Source: Platanthera guangdongensis
Taxonomy: Eukaryota > Streptophyta > Magnoliopsida > Asparagales > Orchidaceae
Direction of reading: 5' to 3'
Length of the DNA stretch: 64,000 bases
Assembly (NCBI GenBank): GCA_039583875.1
Contig: CM077147.1
Location: 113,518,440 to 113,582,439, forward strand
The translations under genes and the position numbers were made by a program. Below, one piece after another: positions 44,176 through 55,695 of this stretch; position 1 is the first letter of the stretch; every line of letters begins with the position of its first letter. The notes under the pieces are model-generated. The model was given only the letters and a program-made list of their open reading frames with translations, was not told the origin of the DNA and did not search any database.

Positions 44176-47100
44176 TTTAACATCCCATGTTACTTCTAGG
44201 CCCCTTTCACTTAGATTGGGTTAGGCATGGGGTGGGTGATAGGGGATTTAGCTAGGTTTGACCCTGGGTAGTGGGTTGTAGCCATGTGGGCCCACTGAGG
44301 GGCCAAAGTCAAACTTGGTCAAACTAGCCTAAATAGGAACCCTAACCACACCATGACCCCACCACATTGCCCTAACCCTAAAACAATCTAAGTGGACCCT
44401 AGGGCATGCCATTAGGTCAACCCTTTGACCCTAATTGACCAAAGTCAACTATGGCCCTAATATGGTCAAACCTATACCTATAGGCCCAATTAGCCCAAGT
44501 GGGGCATCCCCGTGGCCCAACCCAAGTTGGGTGGTGCCACTACGCTCATGACCATCGAAGTGGGGTCAGCCCACTCACCTTGCTTGACCAAGTCAACTCA
44601 AGTCAACCAAGTCAACCCATTTAGCCTAAAAGAGAAAATGAAGGCCAGGCCCATTCCCATTGGGCTTAGTCCATCCAAATCAGCCCAAGCCCAACCCAAG
44701 TGGTCAAAGACAACTTCTAACCCCCAAAATCAGGAGAGAGAGTGCATGCAAAGAGGTAGAAATGGGATTTTAAGAGGAAGAGGAGAGAGAAATGGGGATG
44801 AAGAGGAAGGGTGGCCACATGGCCACCCCTTCAGCTGTAATTCTCTGCCCAACACATGCTGGCCGGCCACCTCAGGCAATTCCAGAAGAATTTAGAGCAT
44901 GGTGACCACTTGGCACCAAGGGTGGAGCAACCAAAGCTCAACCCGACCCCCCCCCCCCATTGGAGTTATCTCCACATACACCCCCTCTCAACCCAAATCA
45001 CACCCACCATCAGCTTCAGATAGCGGAGAGGAGTGGAAATCGACTACTGGATCGAAGCAAACGGTGGAGAATCGTGATTTTGAGCAGGAGATCGCCGGAG
45101 CTGTAGAACCATGGCCACACGCCGCCAAACTCGCCGTCGCGCCGTCATTCAGGTCTGTTTCACCTCACCTCTACCCATACTAGGATCCTAGATCAACTAG
45201 GTGAGATATCGGGCTCAATTGAGCCCGATGCCATGGGAGGAATGAGGGATTTTTCCAAGCTTTCTTAACCGCTCGGGATTGTCGTCGCCGCCGTCTCCCG
45301 CCGCCCCGTCATCGGGAAACGATAGCCACCACCACCGTGAAGGTGATGGCACTGTTGGCCGGGGGTGGCGCCGCCTCCGGTGGCCGGAAATGGCCCCACA
45401 ATATCCCCTGGTCGGCTCGATATCAGCCGTTGGACGGGTGGAGAAGATAAACGGATGCCGTCAAAACGTGCTTTAAGATCCGTGCGGCAGATCGTATTTA
45501 AATCAAATTAAACTATAGTATAATTGATTATGTGTGACATAAATTCTGTTAAATTGCAAGAAAGATTTAGGCCTCGTACATGCATTTTCAGATCTGACAC
45601 TCAACAGGAAAATTGTAGTTGACTGTATGACCTTTATTTGGCCACCCTAAACTTGTGATTTGGTGTAGTATACAGTCCAGTAGGGCAGTTTTGCTAGGAC
45701 TGGTCCTAGATAAGGGCAGAAATTCATTTGGATGCCCAAGTCAAACCACCAATCAACATGGCCCCAAAGTTTGGGTAGATACATGACTAGGGCATATTTA
45801 TCCCCTGCCGAAAATTGGGAATTTTTGGGGATAAAGTTCCTATAGTTTTTGCTTAATCATCCAAAAGTAAATAAATGAAATAATTTGAGTTGTATGGATC
45901 CAAATGGCCCCAAATTTTGGTGGCATGTCCTTAGGGGAATTATAATTGTGTGTTTAAAATGGCAGCCAATTTGGACCAATGCATGTGGGGTAATTCCACT
46001 TGCATGTGTTGGCTTGATATAGGTTCGTTGTGCATTTACTCTAAAATGAAATATTGTGTATTCAGCCATCTCGGAACACTCAAAAATCCTGATTTTATTT
46101 ATACATACATATTAGGGTGTAATACACCCCTCATAGAAATAATGGGATTTTTGGAAGCAAAAATCCCATTATTTGGAATTTTTGAAGAATTGGACTTTTT
46201 GATAAATAAATTTTAAAATAGGCTTATCCATGAGATAAAATACCCAAATTTTGTCAAGGCCAATATCATGTTAGACTTAACTCCTGAAAATTTTTATTTC
46301 TGTGTTTGATGAATTTTAGGTGGAGTTATATAGAAATTACAATTTTGACATTATCACATTTATTTAGAACATTGATGGAATATTCAGTAGAAAATTATAA
46401 AAACTTTTTTAGGGTTGTGTTTGTGAATAAATAACATTGGACATTTATCTCAGCATTTTTGGATGAATCAGTAAATTTTTAAAGCTTATAGTGGCATTTT
46501 GGTAAATTGTAAAGAATTGAATTTAGTAGGCCATTACACTATAGAAGTTGATGAAACTCTGTCATTAGCCTTAAAATAATGATATATAAGCTTTGTAATT
46601 TTCCTAGAATTTGCAGTAATGTATTCCTCTTACTTCATTTGGAAAATGACAATTGTATGAATTCTGTATTAATTAAGGAATAAATAGAAATAATCAAAGG
46701 AAAATTATAAATTTGGTAGACATCAGTATGGCACCAAGATACATCTCAGGAAAAATTCCTTAGGTTAGTGGATTTAAATTTGGGATACTTCATGTATTTA
46801 ATGACCTAGGGGATTAAATTAATAATTTAATTAAAACCCTTAATGACTTAGGAAAATAATGGAAATTTATCCTAGTCATCATGTAGGTCCACACCATCCT
46901 AGGATAAATGATTTGAGGCATATGGATAGAGGAATTGGAAGTTCCATTTCGGGGTGGTATTAGGTCATGGGCTGCGTATAGCATAAATGAGTTAGAGTAT
47001 AAGGACCGCCAGGGGATAGATCGATGTCGAGCTAGAGATTAAAGTTGAAGAATAACCATGGTGGGTAGTATTGTTAGTGACGAGAATAAAAGTGCAAGTC

Positions 47101-48867
47101 CTTAGGTAGTAACTGGAGTGGAGGCCGACGAAAGACCGTCGGTTTCCCGGTAATATCTTAAGTCATTAGGATTGTTCCAGAGCAATAATGAGAGCTGGGG
47201 TGAATTATGGGTAGTCATCAACTAAAGTAAATATCCCTGCGAAAGGGAACTTTGGGCGTAATCCCATCGTAGTTCCTAGTGCCCCCGAGAGCCCTTCACC
47301 GGGTATACCCGGGGCATTCTTAGGATTAACCTTAAATCACTAAGTATAATAACCCGTAGACACGAGTAGTCTAATAGGGTAAGACATTTGTAGTACATTC
47401 TCACCCGTGTAGGGTTGGAGAGATTCATGATATATTCTCACCTATGTAGGGTTTGAGGGAATTGGAATAAAGGCACTATTGTGCGTTCTCACCCGTGTTG
47501 GGTTTGAGGGATTCAGGACAGGTTGGCCTGCGAGCTGTAGGCTCGGGATGAAATACTTGCATGTACATAAATATAGTGGCGGGGTATGCGGTACTAGCCG
47601 TTCGTCACACCGATGGTAGTACGGTGCACCAGGCGGTTGTGATGGTTAGAGGGGCCAGTGGGTTGTTTTACACTGCAGTCTGGAGGACGATCCCCGATAA
47701 CGCACATCCGACACAACAAGACTGACGGGTTGTTAGAAAAGTACGTACGCGAGACTCTAGAGTGCACCTTGGATGTGTACATAGGCGTATGAGAGGGGTC
47801 TAAGGTTTGGTAGTGTGCATACCGGCCTAGAAGTGGAGACGCCTGCTCCGCTGCTGGCGTAGCCACAGCGTTGGTACCCGAGAGTGATGCTAGCTCTCAA
47901 AAAGTTGGAACTAAAGGTCTGTGATCACAGAGTCGTTGTGTGTGAGTTGCACTTGCCTGCGCATAAAGTTGCATCATAACATTCATTCATATTAGGTCAT
48001 ACACTTCATAGATCCTTATCATATATATTAGTATGGGCGCTTTTATATGATAAGTTAAATTTCCTTGAAATCCTAACATATATATTTGTATGGGCATTTA
48101 TATAAGTTAGGATACTTTTGTGATGGAAGTCTAGTGGTAGAATAGTTTTGTTTCCATGCACTTACTTTCTGCTCTTTACATCCTTACTAGTACTGCACTT
48201 ACTTACTTGTACCATATACTTAGAACTACTAGAGTAGAATAATAACATCCATTATAACTGCTAGTTAGATCTTGTCACCTGTTTCCACCTTTGCTACCCC
48301 TTGTTGTCCTCCGCTTTGTCCTCCCGCTCGGTGCCTAGGAGTTACGGGGCGAGGTGCGGAGGAAACGACTTAGTCTTTTTGACTAATGGTCGGTGACCAT
48401 ACTATTTTTAGGAGCCCGTGGAGATGGAGCACCAGCACGTCGAGCAGACAGGACTTGAGGAGCAGATACCGCTACAGCACGCTACTACCACTACTGTGCG
48501 TCCTCAGGTGGGATGAGTTCTGATGTTTTAGTATAGCTTCCGCTTTTATTTGAGAGAGAGAGTTGATTTGATGTACTGGGCATAAGCCCTTATTACTCTT
48601 TCATTTTGTACTCATTGTGGACTATGTTTATGTACTTTTCATTCCATATATATGATATGTACTCTGTGACTTATGGACTAGTAGAATTGTTACACTACTA
48701 TACTTCTTTTCTCATATTGGCCTACAAGTTATGTTTATGATCGTAATAGCCAGCAGAATCGGCGTGTTGTGGTGTCGACTAACTCGTGCGTTAGTGCCAC
48801 CGTAGGACGACGGTTCTGGGCATAAGACCCGGTAGCCCTCCTTGGTAAGGGGGAGAGGGGTCATACA
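44176..48867 (+). repeat. Gypsy F 3' LTR (4692 bp)
   Basis: Begins TTTAACATC (5' LTR: TGTAACATC, so TG has become TT) and ends TCATACA. Same internal order as the 5' LTR: GTCAA cluster 44255-44710, GC-rich block 44910-45430, hairpin 46137-46174, tandem repeat 47396-47515. No gene is recognised. AAACA at 48868-48872 is the right target duplicate. Confidence 0.92.
46137..46174 (+). other. Perfect hairpin in F 3' LTR
   Basis: 17-bp stem with loop GAAG, identical to 36562-36599 in the 5' LTR although surrounding sequence has changed. Confidence 0.8.
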
Positions 48868-48872
48868 AAACA
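48868..48872. other. Target-site duplicate of gypsy F, right copy
   Basis: AAACA, identical to 34602-34606. Copia E's RT resumes with QAPRAWY at 48873. Confidence 0.93.
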
Positions 48873-49941
48873 AGCCCCTAGAGCATGGTATGTGACATTG
48901 TCTACTTTCCTTATTGAGAACAAATTCTCAAGGGGGGAAATAGACATGACACTATTCCTGAGAGAATCAAAAAGCAAGATCATCCTAGTTTAGATATATG
49001 TTGATGACATAATCTTTAGATCTACTGAGAACAACCTTTGTAGTATGTTTGCCAAACCTATGCAAGGGAAGTTTGAGATGAGCAGCATGGGTGAGCTAAA
49101 GTTCTTCTTGGGACTTCAAGTAAAACAGACTGATGATGGATTGTCCATATCCCAATCTAAGTTCACCAGAGAGTTGATTAAAAAATATACCATGGAGACT
49201 GCTTCCACCATGAAAACTCCAATGGGATCAAGTATGGCTTTGGACAAAGATGAGGTAGGGAAACCTGTTGATAATTCTTTGTATAGAGGGACAATTGGCT
49301 CCTTATTATACTTGACTGCAAGTAGGCCTGACATCATGTATGTTACATGTGTTTGTGCTAGATACCAGACATGCCCTAAAGAGTCTCATTATTATGCTGC
49401 CAAGAGAATTTTAAAATATCTTAAGGGCACAACATATCTTGGTCTATGGTACCCTAGGAATAGAAATTTTTTGCTAACAGGCTTTTCAGATGCAGACTTT
49501 GCAGTCTACACGGAAGACAGGAAAATTACCACAGGTACATGCCAATTCATAGGAGGAAGACTGGTGTCATGGAATAACAAAAAACAAACAAGTGTTGTTA
49601 TATCCATAGCAGAGTCAGAATATATTGCAGCTGGAAGTTGTTATGCTTAGTTACTATGGATACAACATCAACTGGAAGACTATGACATCAAGATAAGTAG
49701 AACTCCATTATATTGTGATTCTACTAGTGCTATATCAATTGCTAGAAACCCTGTTTCACATAGTAGAACAAAGCACATTAAAATTAGGTACCATTTTATT
49801 AGAGAATATGTTGAGAAAGAGGACATAACTTTAGAGTTTATTTCTAGTGATACTCAAGTAGCTGATATATTCACTAAACCTCTAGATGAAAGTAAATTCA
49901 ATTAATTTAAAATTGAATTAGGCATGTTAAACCTGGAATAG
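48873..49941 (+). pseudogene. pol: Copia E pol: rest of RT and RNase H
   Basis: Continues the RT interrupted at 34606: QAPRAWYVTLSTF, then a TAG at 48991 just before the catalytic IYVDDIIF, then KFFLGLQVKQ and SRPDIMYVTCVCARYQ. RNase H: GFSDADFAVYTED, AESEYIAAGSCY (stop), LYCDSTSAISIARNPVSHSR, DIFTKPLDESK. The frame ends at TAG 49939-49941. The 201-codon stretch 49045-49650 is unbroken. Confidence 0.9.
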
Positions 49942-50018
49942 GATGGTAAAATAAGAAAAATTCTACTCAATATATGACTAAGTCAATTAGTGTCGACACA
50001 TAAAGTAGTCAGTGTTGA
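49942..50018 (+). other. Copia E pol-aORF spacer, left of G
   Basis: Short AT-rich spacer that enters the GTGTCGACAC array at 49991. GTTGA (50014-50018) is the left target duplicate of G. The spacer resumes at 59272. Confidence 0.75.
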
Positions 50019-52215
50019 TGTAACTCCCCAAAACTCAAAAGAGCGACAGGAAGCGTTTTGGGGCAAATTTGGAATTTGGCAGGGGGTACACGGCCTGGGA
50101 CACGGGCGTGTCTCAGGGCGTGTCGTGTTTGGGTCGCCGTTCTGGCCGAGAGGTCGACAAATTTTAGAGTCGACGATCGTCGAGCAGTGAACACGGCCTG
50201 AGACACAGGCGTGTCCCAGGGCGTGTCGAGCTCGTGTCGATGATTTGCCCGGAACGTCAATGATTTTGCTCGATGAAGTGTCGAGATAGGGAACACGGCC
50301 TAGGACACGGGCGTGTCCATGGCCGTGTAGAGTGGTCGACAAACTATACTCGACGAAGTGTTAAGACAATGAACACGGCCTGGAGCCCAGGTGTGTTCTG
50401 GTTTGACACGGGCATGTCAAATTGGACACGGGCATTTCCAAGACCCGTGTGTGTCTCGGGTTGGTGTTGGTCCTGTGTTGATGGAGGAATATGCCCGGGA
50501 ACACGGGCGTGAACTAGATGACACAGGCGTGTCAGTTCTAACATGGGCGTGTCGGGTACCCATATGTATTTCGGTACGCGTCAGTTTCGACTGCGAATGG
50601 GGAACACGGCCCTGGACACGGGAGTGTCACAGGCCGTGTTCGTCCCAGGTTTTGCTCTTTAGCTCCGGATCATGACCGTTCGTTTCCTTATCTTGGGATC
50701 CGAAGATGGAGGTTATTCCTTCTCGGATATACCCGGGAATAGGGTTCCAAATCCCTCATTTCTTTCACTTAGTCCCTTTCTAAAGTCTAGAGAGAGGGTA
50801 GAGCAAGGAAGAAGAAAGAAGGCTAGATCCGGTCACCGGCAGAGCTTCGGGGCTCCAAATTGCTAGCCGACTTCGGATCTACGGAGGCAAGGAGATTGCG
50901 GTGCTTTTCATCAACATACATTTCTGTGGCGCCAAGGAAAAATGCTAGGATAACGATTCTCATCCTAGGACATGTGAAGTCCTCTTTTCCTTTTCATAGG
51001 AAGCCCGCTCTCGCGAGTTTGCGGTGAGTTGAGGTGTTCCTTCGTGTAGTCATGAATAGTCCCTGTTGTGTACATGTAGAGTCCGTAATCGAGAACGGAT
51101 ATAGACATGATGTGTGAAGCCCACCCGAATAAGTTGGTCTGGATCGGTGATGTTGCATTGCTTGAATGGCCGGAGAAGACTCCGCGCAAATGTTTGTTTT
51201 TCGGGTTTTCTACGCAGTAGATTGCAGCAGGGAGCCTTGGGGGATAACCTCGAGGTGCACCCGGAAAACTGCGCAGGCGTGATTCTGCCGTCTTTGTGGC
51301 CTGGGAGACAACTTGTACATAACTGGGTTATGTAATATTGTCCATTCGATTCACGGGCTTCGGGAAGCTTAACTCATGCGGATGATTTTAATTATCGTGG
51401 CAAGTGAGCAACGGGTTGAGTGGAACCGTTCCTGCTCTATGCATTTTGGTCTTTGAGGCCTACCGAGGGTATATAGGTCGGTTCTTAGGCTGTTGATGAT
51501 TTTAAGTGTCATGACTTCTACCTAAAAGACACAAATGCTCAAGAGCTGTGTCGTCCAAGTGGCGGTGATGGGATGGCGGTTTTGACCGGGTTCACCGAGA
51601 ATGTGCCCTGAGAGTACGGGGTGTGTGGCCGTGCGTGCCTACGCCTGTGATGTAGTTTTATTACTATATAATGTTTGGTTATGCTAATAAAGTGCAGGGA
51701 AGGAGCATCGCCTCCCAGAGTTTGGGGGCAGAATCATTATAATTTGGTCAGTATAGCTGACTGTTGCCTTTGTTTGCCACCATTGCGGTGGATTATTTCT
51801 TGTAGGTGCTGCAGGAACAAGCGGTAAATAGCGGGCAAAAGCCCATGTTACTGAGCCGGCCCTCGAAGACCAAATTTTGAGTGTTTTCTTGTTTATTCAT
51901 GTGTGACCGGCCTGCGTGTCGTGGTATGGAAGACACATTTTATTCGAGTAAACATTTGTAAGGCCTTAAGGCCATTGTACCGGTGTATTGCACTTCATTC
52001 CTATTGAGTTTGGTAGTGGACATTCATGCTTGTGGATAGGTTCTTTAATTTGCAACTTTTAATAATTGCTTCCGCTAGAATGACTCTGTGTAGGACGTTG
52101 GTAATTAGTTGGATGGTATTCCATTGAGTAACCACCCAGTCTTTTTGTGGTATATGGACTCGGGCCCCGGCCGGATCTACTGTTATATGTTATGCGACGG
52201 ATAGGGGGTGTTATA
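50019..52215 (+). repeat. Gypsy G 5' LTR (2197 bp)
   Basis: TGTAACTCCCCAAAACTC to GGGGGTGTTATA (family end TTACA, C changed to T). The first 600 bp is a GACACGGGCGTGTC / GTCGACGA array. GGATATACCCGGG near 50724 is a TATA-like position also found in Gy1. The distal blocks (GTAAGGCCTTAAGGCC, CTTCCGCTAGAATG) match Gy1. No gene is seen. Confidence 0.9.
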
Positions 52216-52217
52216 AT

Positions 52218-52230
52218 TAGGTATCAGACT
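52218..52230 (+). other. Gypsy G primer-binding site
   Basis: TAGGTATCAGACT follows the LTR by two bases and resembles TGGTATCAGAGC, the initiator-Met tRNA complement, with changes. Confidence 0.6.
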
Positions 52231-52440
52231 ACTGGTTTTGGTCAGGCTTAAACTGAATTCGTGGACGAATTCTTTTTAAGGGGTGGTGAGCACATGTGTG
52301 TGCGTCATCGTTATAACATCAAAAGAACCCATGAATGTCCACTTAGAATGAAAATACACATGTTTGAGGAACCTGCGTGTTCCTTTAATTGCTTTTTGCA
52401 ATTTTGTATGGTCGCTTAACGGTGTTTTATATAACTATAG
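52231..52440 (+). other. Gypsy G leader with purine-tract-like copy and possible intron
   Basis: GTGGACGAATTCTTTTTAAG-GGG (52261-52283) closely resembles the 3' sequence before the LTR (GGACGAAATTCTTTTAAG, 57063-57080). A GTGAGC donor-like site at 52286 and TATAACTATAG ending 52440 could frame a 155-bp leader intron comparable to F's, but no start codon is visible upstream. Confidence 0.4.
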
Positions 52441-53586
52441 GTGATCAGAAGCGGTGCTGGGCCGTTAGAACGCCAAGTTTCTGAGGCTAGTAGTGCACCA
52501 AACGATGCTCCTGCAACACCTCCATCGGCTGAAACCATACGATTGGTTGCCGAAGCAGTGCTTGTCATGATCAATGCGCAGCCTGCACGGAAAATGCAGC
52601 AGCCCTCTCCTACAATGGAGCAGGTACCTCTTCAAGAGGCTGAAACGAGAAGAGTGGAGCAAGAAGTGGTGGAGACTTTGGTGCCGAGGCGAGCTTCTGA
52701 GAGACAGCTCAAACACGTTATGAGCTTTAATCCTCCTGTGTTCTCGTAGATGGAAACCCCATCTCAAGCTGAAGATTGGCTCTCCCGGGTGAAGAGAGTC
52801 TTGACAGCGATGGAGACGGAGGAGTGGCAGATGACCACTATAGCTACATTCCTATTGGATGGAGACGCTAGGTTGTGGTGGGAGGGTTTGGAGCTGCATC
52901 TCTTGATAGGAAGGCAACTCATGGATGTCTCGATGGAGGAGTTCTCGAGACTATTCTAGACAAGATACCTCCCTTCAGTGTAAAGGATAGCTTTGGAGAA
53001 TGAGTTCCTGAAATTGGTGGAACGAGAGAGTAGCGTGGATGAGTATCTCCACGAGTTTACTCGGTTTGGTCGGTATGTTAGCTCTACGTTCGTGGATGAG
53101 GAGCATAAGACCAACCGTTTCTATGAAGGTCTGAGAGATGACTTGAGGCTACTACTCTCGGGGCCGATGACGCAGAGATTCTTGACCCTGGTCAACACGG
53201 CCCGGTCCTTGGAGAAGGATATGAAGAACATCCAAGAAAAGAATAACTCTGGTGATAAGAGGTCAGAGTTCAAAGTGCCGAACTCCTCAAATTTTGTGTT
53301 CCGGAAGTGGAACAAAAAGCTAGGACTTCGGGTCCAGCCCCCTCTGCTAGTGTTTCTGGGGCGACTACGGGTCGGGCCCCTGGCGCATGTTACAACTGTG
53401 GGAAGCTGGGGCATTATGCCCGTGAATTCCAGGGTGGACGTCTGAAGTCTGAGTTGAACCTGACATCAACTTATGAAGAGAAGGGCAAGGCGGTGGAGTC
53501 AACCACGTGCCATTATGCTCCGGCTCAACCGAGAGTTTATAATCTTTGCCAACAGGAGGCCATCAAACAAACGGATGTGGTGACAG
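52441..53586 (+). pseudogene. gag: Gypsy G gag
   Basis: Readable from 52441 (no clear ATG): SGAGPLERQVSEAS, then the Gag core NPPVFS (stop) METPSQAEDWLSRV, DGDARLWWEGLE, VDEYLHEFTRFGRYV and NRFYEGLRDDLRLLL. A frameshift near 53330-53390 leads to the zinc knuckle CYNCGKLGHYAREF, in which the final Cys is Phe. The frame continues to VYNLCQQEAIKQTDVVT and then enters the intron at 53587. Stops at 52747, about 52957 and about 52981. Confidence 0.8.
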
Positions 53587-53661
53587 GTTCGATTTAAATT
53601 TATAGCAAGTTAAATTTTAAATACTTGTTATGCACGTGTTACCTTACCACTGTTTGTTTAG
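53587..53661 (+). other. Spliceosomal-type intron between gag and protease, gypsy G (75 bp)
   Basis: Exon end GACAG, donor GTTCGA at 53587, AT-rich body, T-rich end GTTTGTTTAG with AG at 53661. The split codon is Gly (G plus GA), phase 1, at the residue matching F's intron. Removing it takes out an in-frame TAA (53595-53597) and restores the normal distance to protease DTGAS. The donor is weak. Position and phase shared with F make it convincing, though both copies are defective elements. Confidence 0.7.
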
Positions 53662-55686
53662 GATTTGTTTTGATTTGTGAGAATCCGACGAGAGCGCTCT
53701 TTGATACGGGAGCTTCACACTCCTTTTTGTCTGAAAGCTTCATATCACGCATCAGAGTACCTTCTTCGATGATGGACAAACTAGACATGTTGTTGCTGAA
53801 TGGGAGTTCGATGTGCGCTGATAGGATCTTTGGCGTTAAGATTCATATCGGTAGTCAGGAGTTCCATTTGCTAGCATCGTTACTGCCGCTGGTGGAGTTC
53901 GATGTGATATTCGGCATGGACTGGCTCTCGGAGCAGCAAGCTTTAATTGATTGCGGTCGCAAGGAAGTTTAGTTGGGAACAGGTCGTGAGACGACCTTTA
54001 CGGGCTTGAAAGGGTCGAGCAAGACTTTGATGTCTGCTCTTCAGGTTGTGAAGGCGGATCGTGCTGGAGCAGAGCTGTTCTTTACGCTAGTGGAGGTTAC
54101 AAAGCTGAAGCCTACGTTGGATAGTATTTCAGTGGTAGCTGAGTACCCTTATGTGTTCCCCGCCGATCTTCCTGGATCCCCGCATTAACAGTAGATAGAT
54201 TTCACCATTGAGCTAGTGCTAGGTGAGAAACCTGTGTCATGCTCTCCGTATCCGCTAGTGCCTAAGGAAATTGTGGAGCTGAAGGTGTAACTGCAAGAGT
54301 TGTTGGAGCAAGCATTTGTGCGCCCAAGTTCGTCGCCTTGGAGCACACCGGTCCTCTTTGTAAAGAAAAAGGACGGGAGCTTGAGACTTTGTATTGATTA
54401 TCGGGAGTTAAACAAGCTAACAGAAAAGAACAAGTACCCGATCCCGGGATTTATGATTTGTTTGATCAGTTGGTCGGGTCGACGTTGTACGCAATGTTGG
54501 ATCTCAAGTCTGGATATTATCAGTTGAAGATAAGGGAGAGTGATATCCCTAAGAAGGCATTCAGTATGAGATATGGGCATTACGAGTTTACGGTCATGCC
54601 ATTTGCGCTGACTAATTCTCCGTCGGTGTTCATGGATTTGATGAATCGGACTTTCAGGGAGTACTTGGACCATTTTGTGATCATCTTCATCGATGATATT
54701 TTGGTGTACTCGCAAAGTGAGGAGGATCACTTCAAGCATCTGCATTTGGTGTTGGAGATGCTGAGGAGGAATCAATTGTATGCCAAGTTCTCCAAATGCG
54801 CGTTTTGCTTATCCTCAGTGGCATTCCTTGGTCATATAGTAAGTGGAGAGGGCATTGCGGTGGATCCGATGAAGATTGTTGTGATACGGGAGTGGCCTGT
54901 GCTTTCTACGGTAGCAGAACTCCGGAGGTTTTTGAGGCTTGCTGGCTATTACAGGCGCTTCATGGAGAACTTCTCGGGATAGTGTTACCCCTCACTACTT
55001 TGACGAGGAAGGATTAGAAGTTCATTTGGATGCTGGAGTGCGCGCGAGATTTTGAGGAGTTGAAGTGTTGTTTGATGACGGCGCCTGTACTGAGTTCGCC
55101 GAGTGGGACCGAAGGCTTTGAAATCTATAGCGATGCTTCGAACAGTGGCTTGGGTTGTATGCTACTGCAGCACGGAAGTGTGATAGCGTATGGCTCGAGA
55201 CAGTTGAAAGAGCACGAGAGGAACTATCCGGGCCATTACTTGGAGTTAGCGGCCGTGATTTTTGCCTTGAAGCTGTGGAGACACTACTTGTATGGGGTAA
55301 GGGTCGATATCTATACCGAGTACAAGAGCCTGAAATATTTGTTGGATCAGAAGGATCTAAACATGCGACAACGTAGATGGATGGAGTTCCTGGGGGACTA
55401 TACTTTTAAGATCCATTACGTGTCTAGTAAAGGCAATGCGGTGGCGGACGCGTTGAGTCACCGGGCTCCAGCTCATGCAAATTGGCTGTCGGTCCATGAC
55501 GGGCGGTTGGTTCGGGAGTTGGAGGCGTTGGAGATCTTTTGTGTAGACAAGCAGTCGAGTGCTGAAGCGCTATTGAACTGGACGGAAGTTCAGTATTACC
55601 TGGCTGATCGGATTCGACAGGCTTTGGATGTGGATAGCAGCATGAAGCAGCTCATGGTTGAGGCTCTGGATGGGTCGAATTCCTAA
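53662..55686 (+). pseudogene. pol: Gypsy G pol: protease, RT and RNase H
   Basis: Protease: [11 protein letters not shown] and IFGMDWLSEQQALIDC, TAG at 53970. After TAA 54186 and two further stops RT begins ([14 protein letters not shown]), shifts frame near 54445, and continues [23 protein letters not shown] intact near 54687-54710, and [11 protein letters not shown]. Another stop and shift near 54980-55015. RNase [26 protein letters not shown], but YTEYKSLKYL where YTDHKS is usual, so a catalytic Asp is replaced by Glu. Confidence 0.9.
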
Positions 55687-55695
55687 TATGAGGTT

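Larger units (their letters stand above)
34607..48867 (+). mobile_element. Gypsy F: complete Del/Tekay-like element with 4.7-kb LTRs
   Basis: Two LTRs of 4687 and 4692 bp, about 95 percent identical by eye, flank a 4.9-kb internal region with PBS, gag, intron, protease, RT, RNase H, integrase and chromodomain-like tail. The 5-bp duplication AAACA is perfect. With only about five stops in gag and about five lesions in pol it is one of the better preserved elements here. Very long LTRs are usual in the Del/Tekay lineage. Confidence 0.93.

Noticed and set aside
53121..53414. Minus-strand frame in gypsy G
   Set aside because: Antisense of gag with no independent support.
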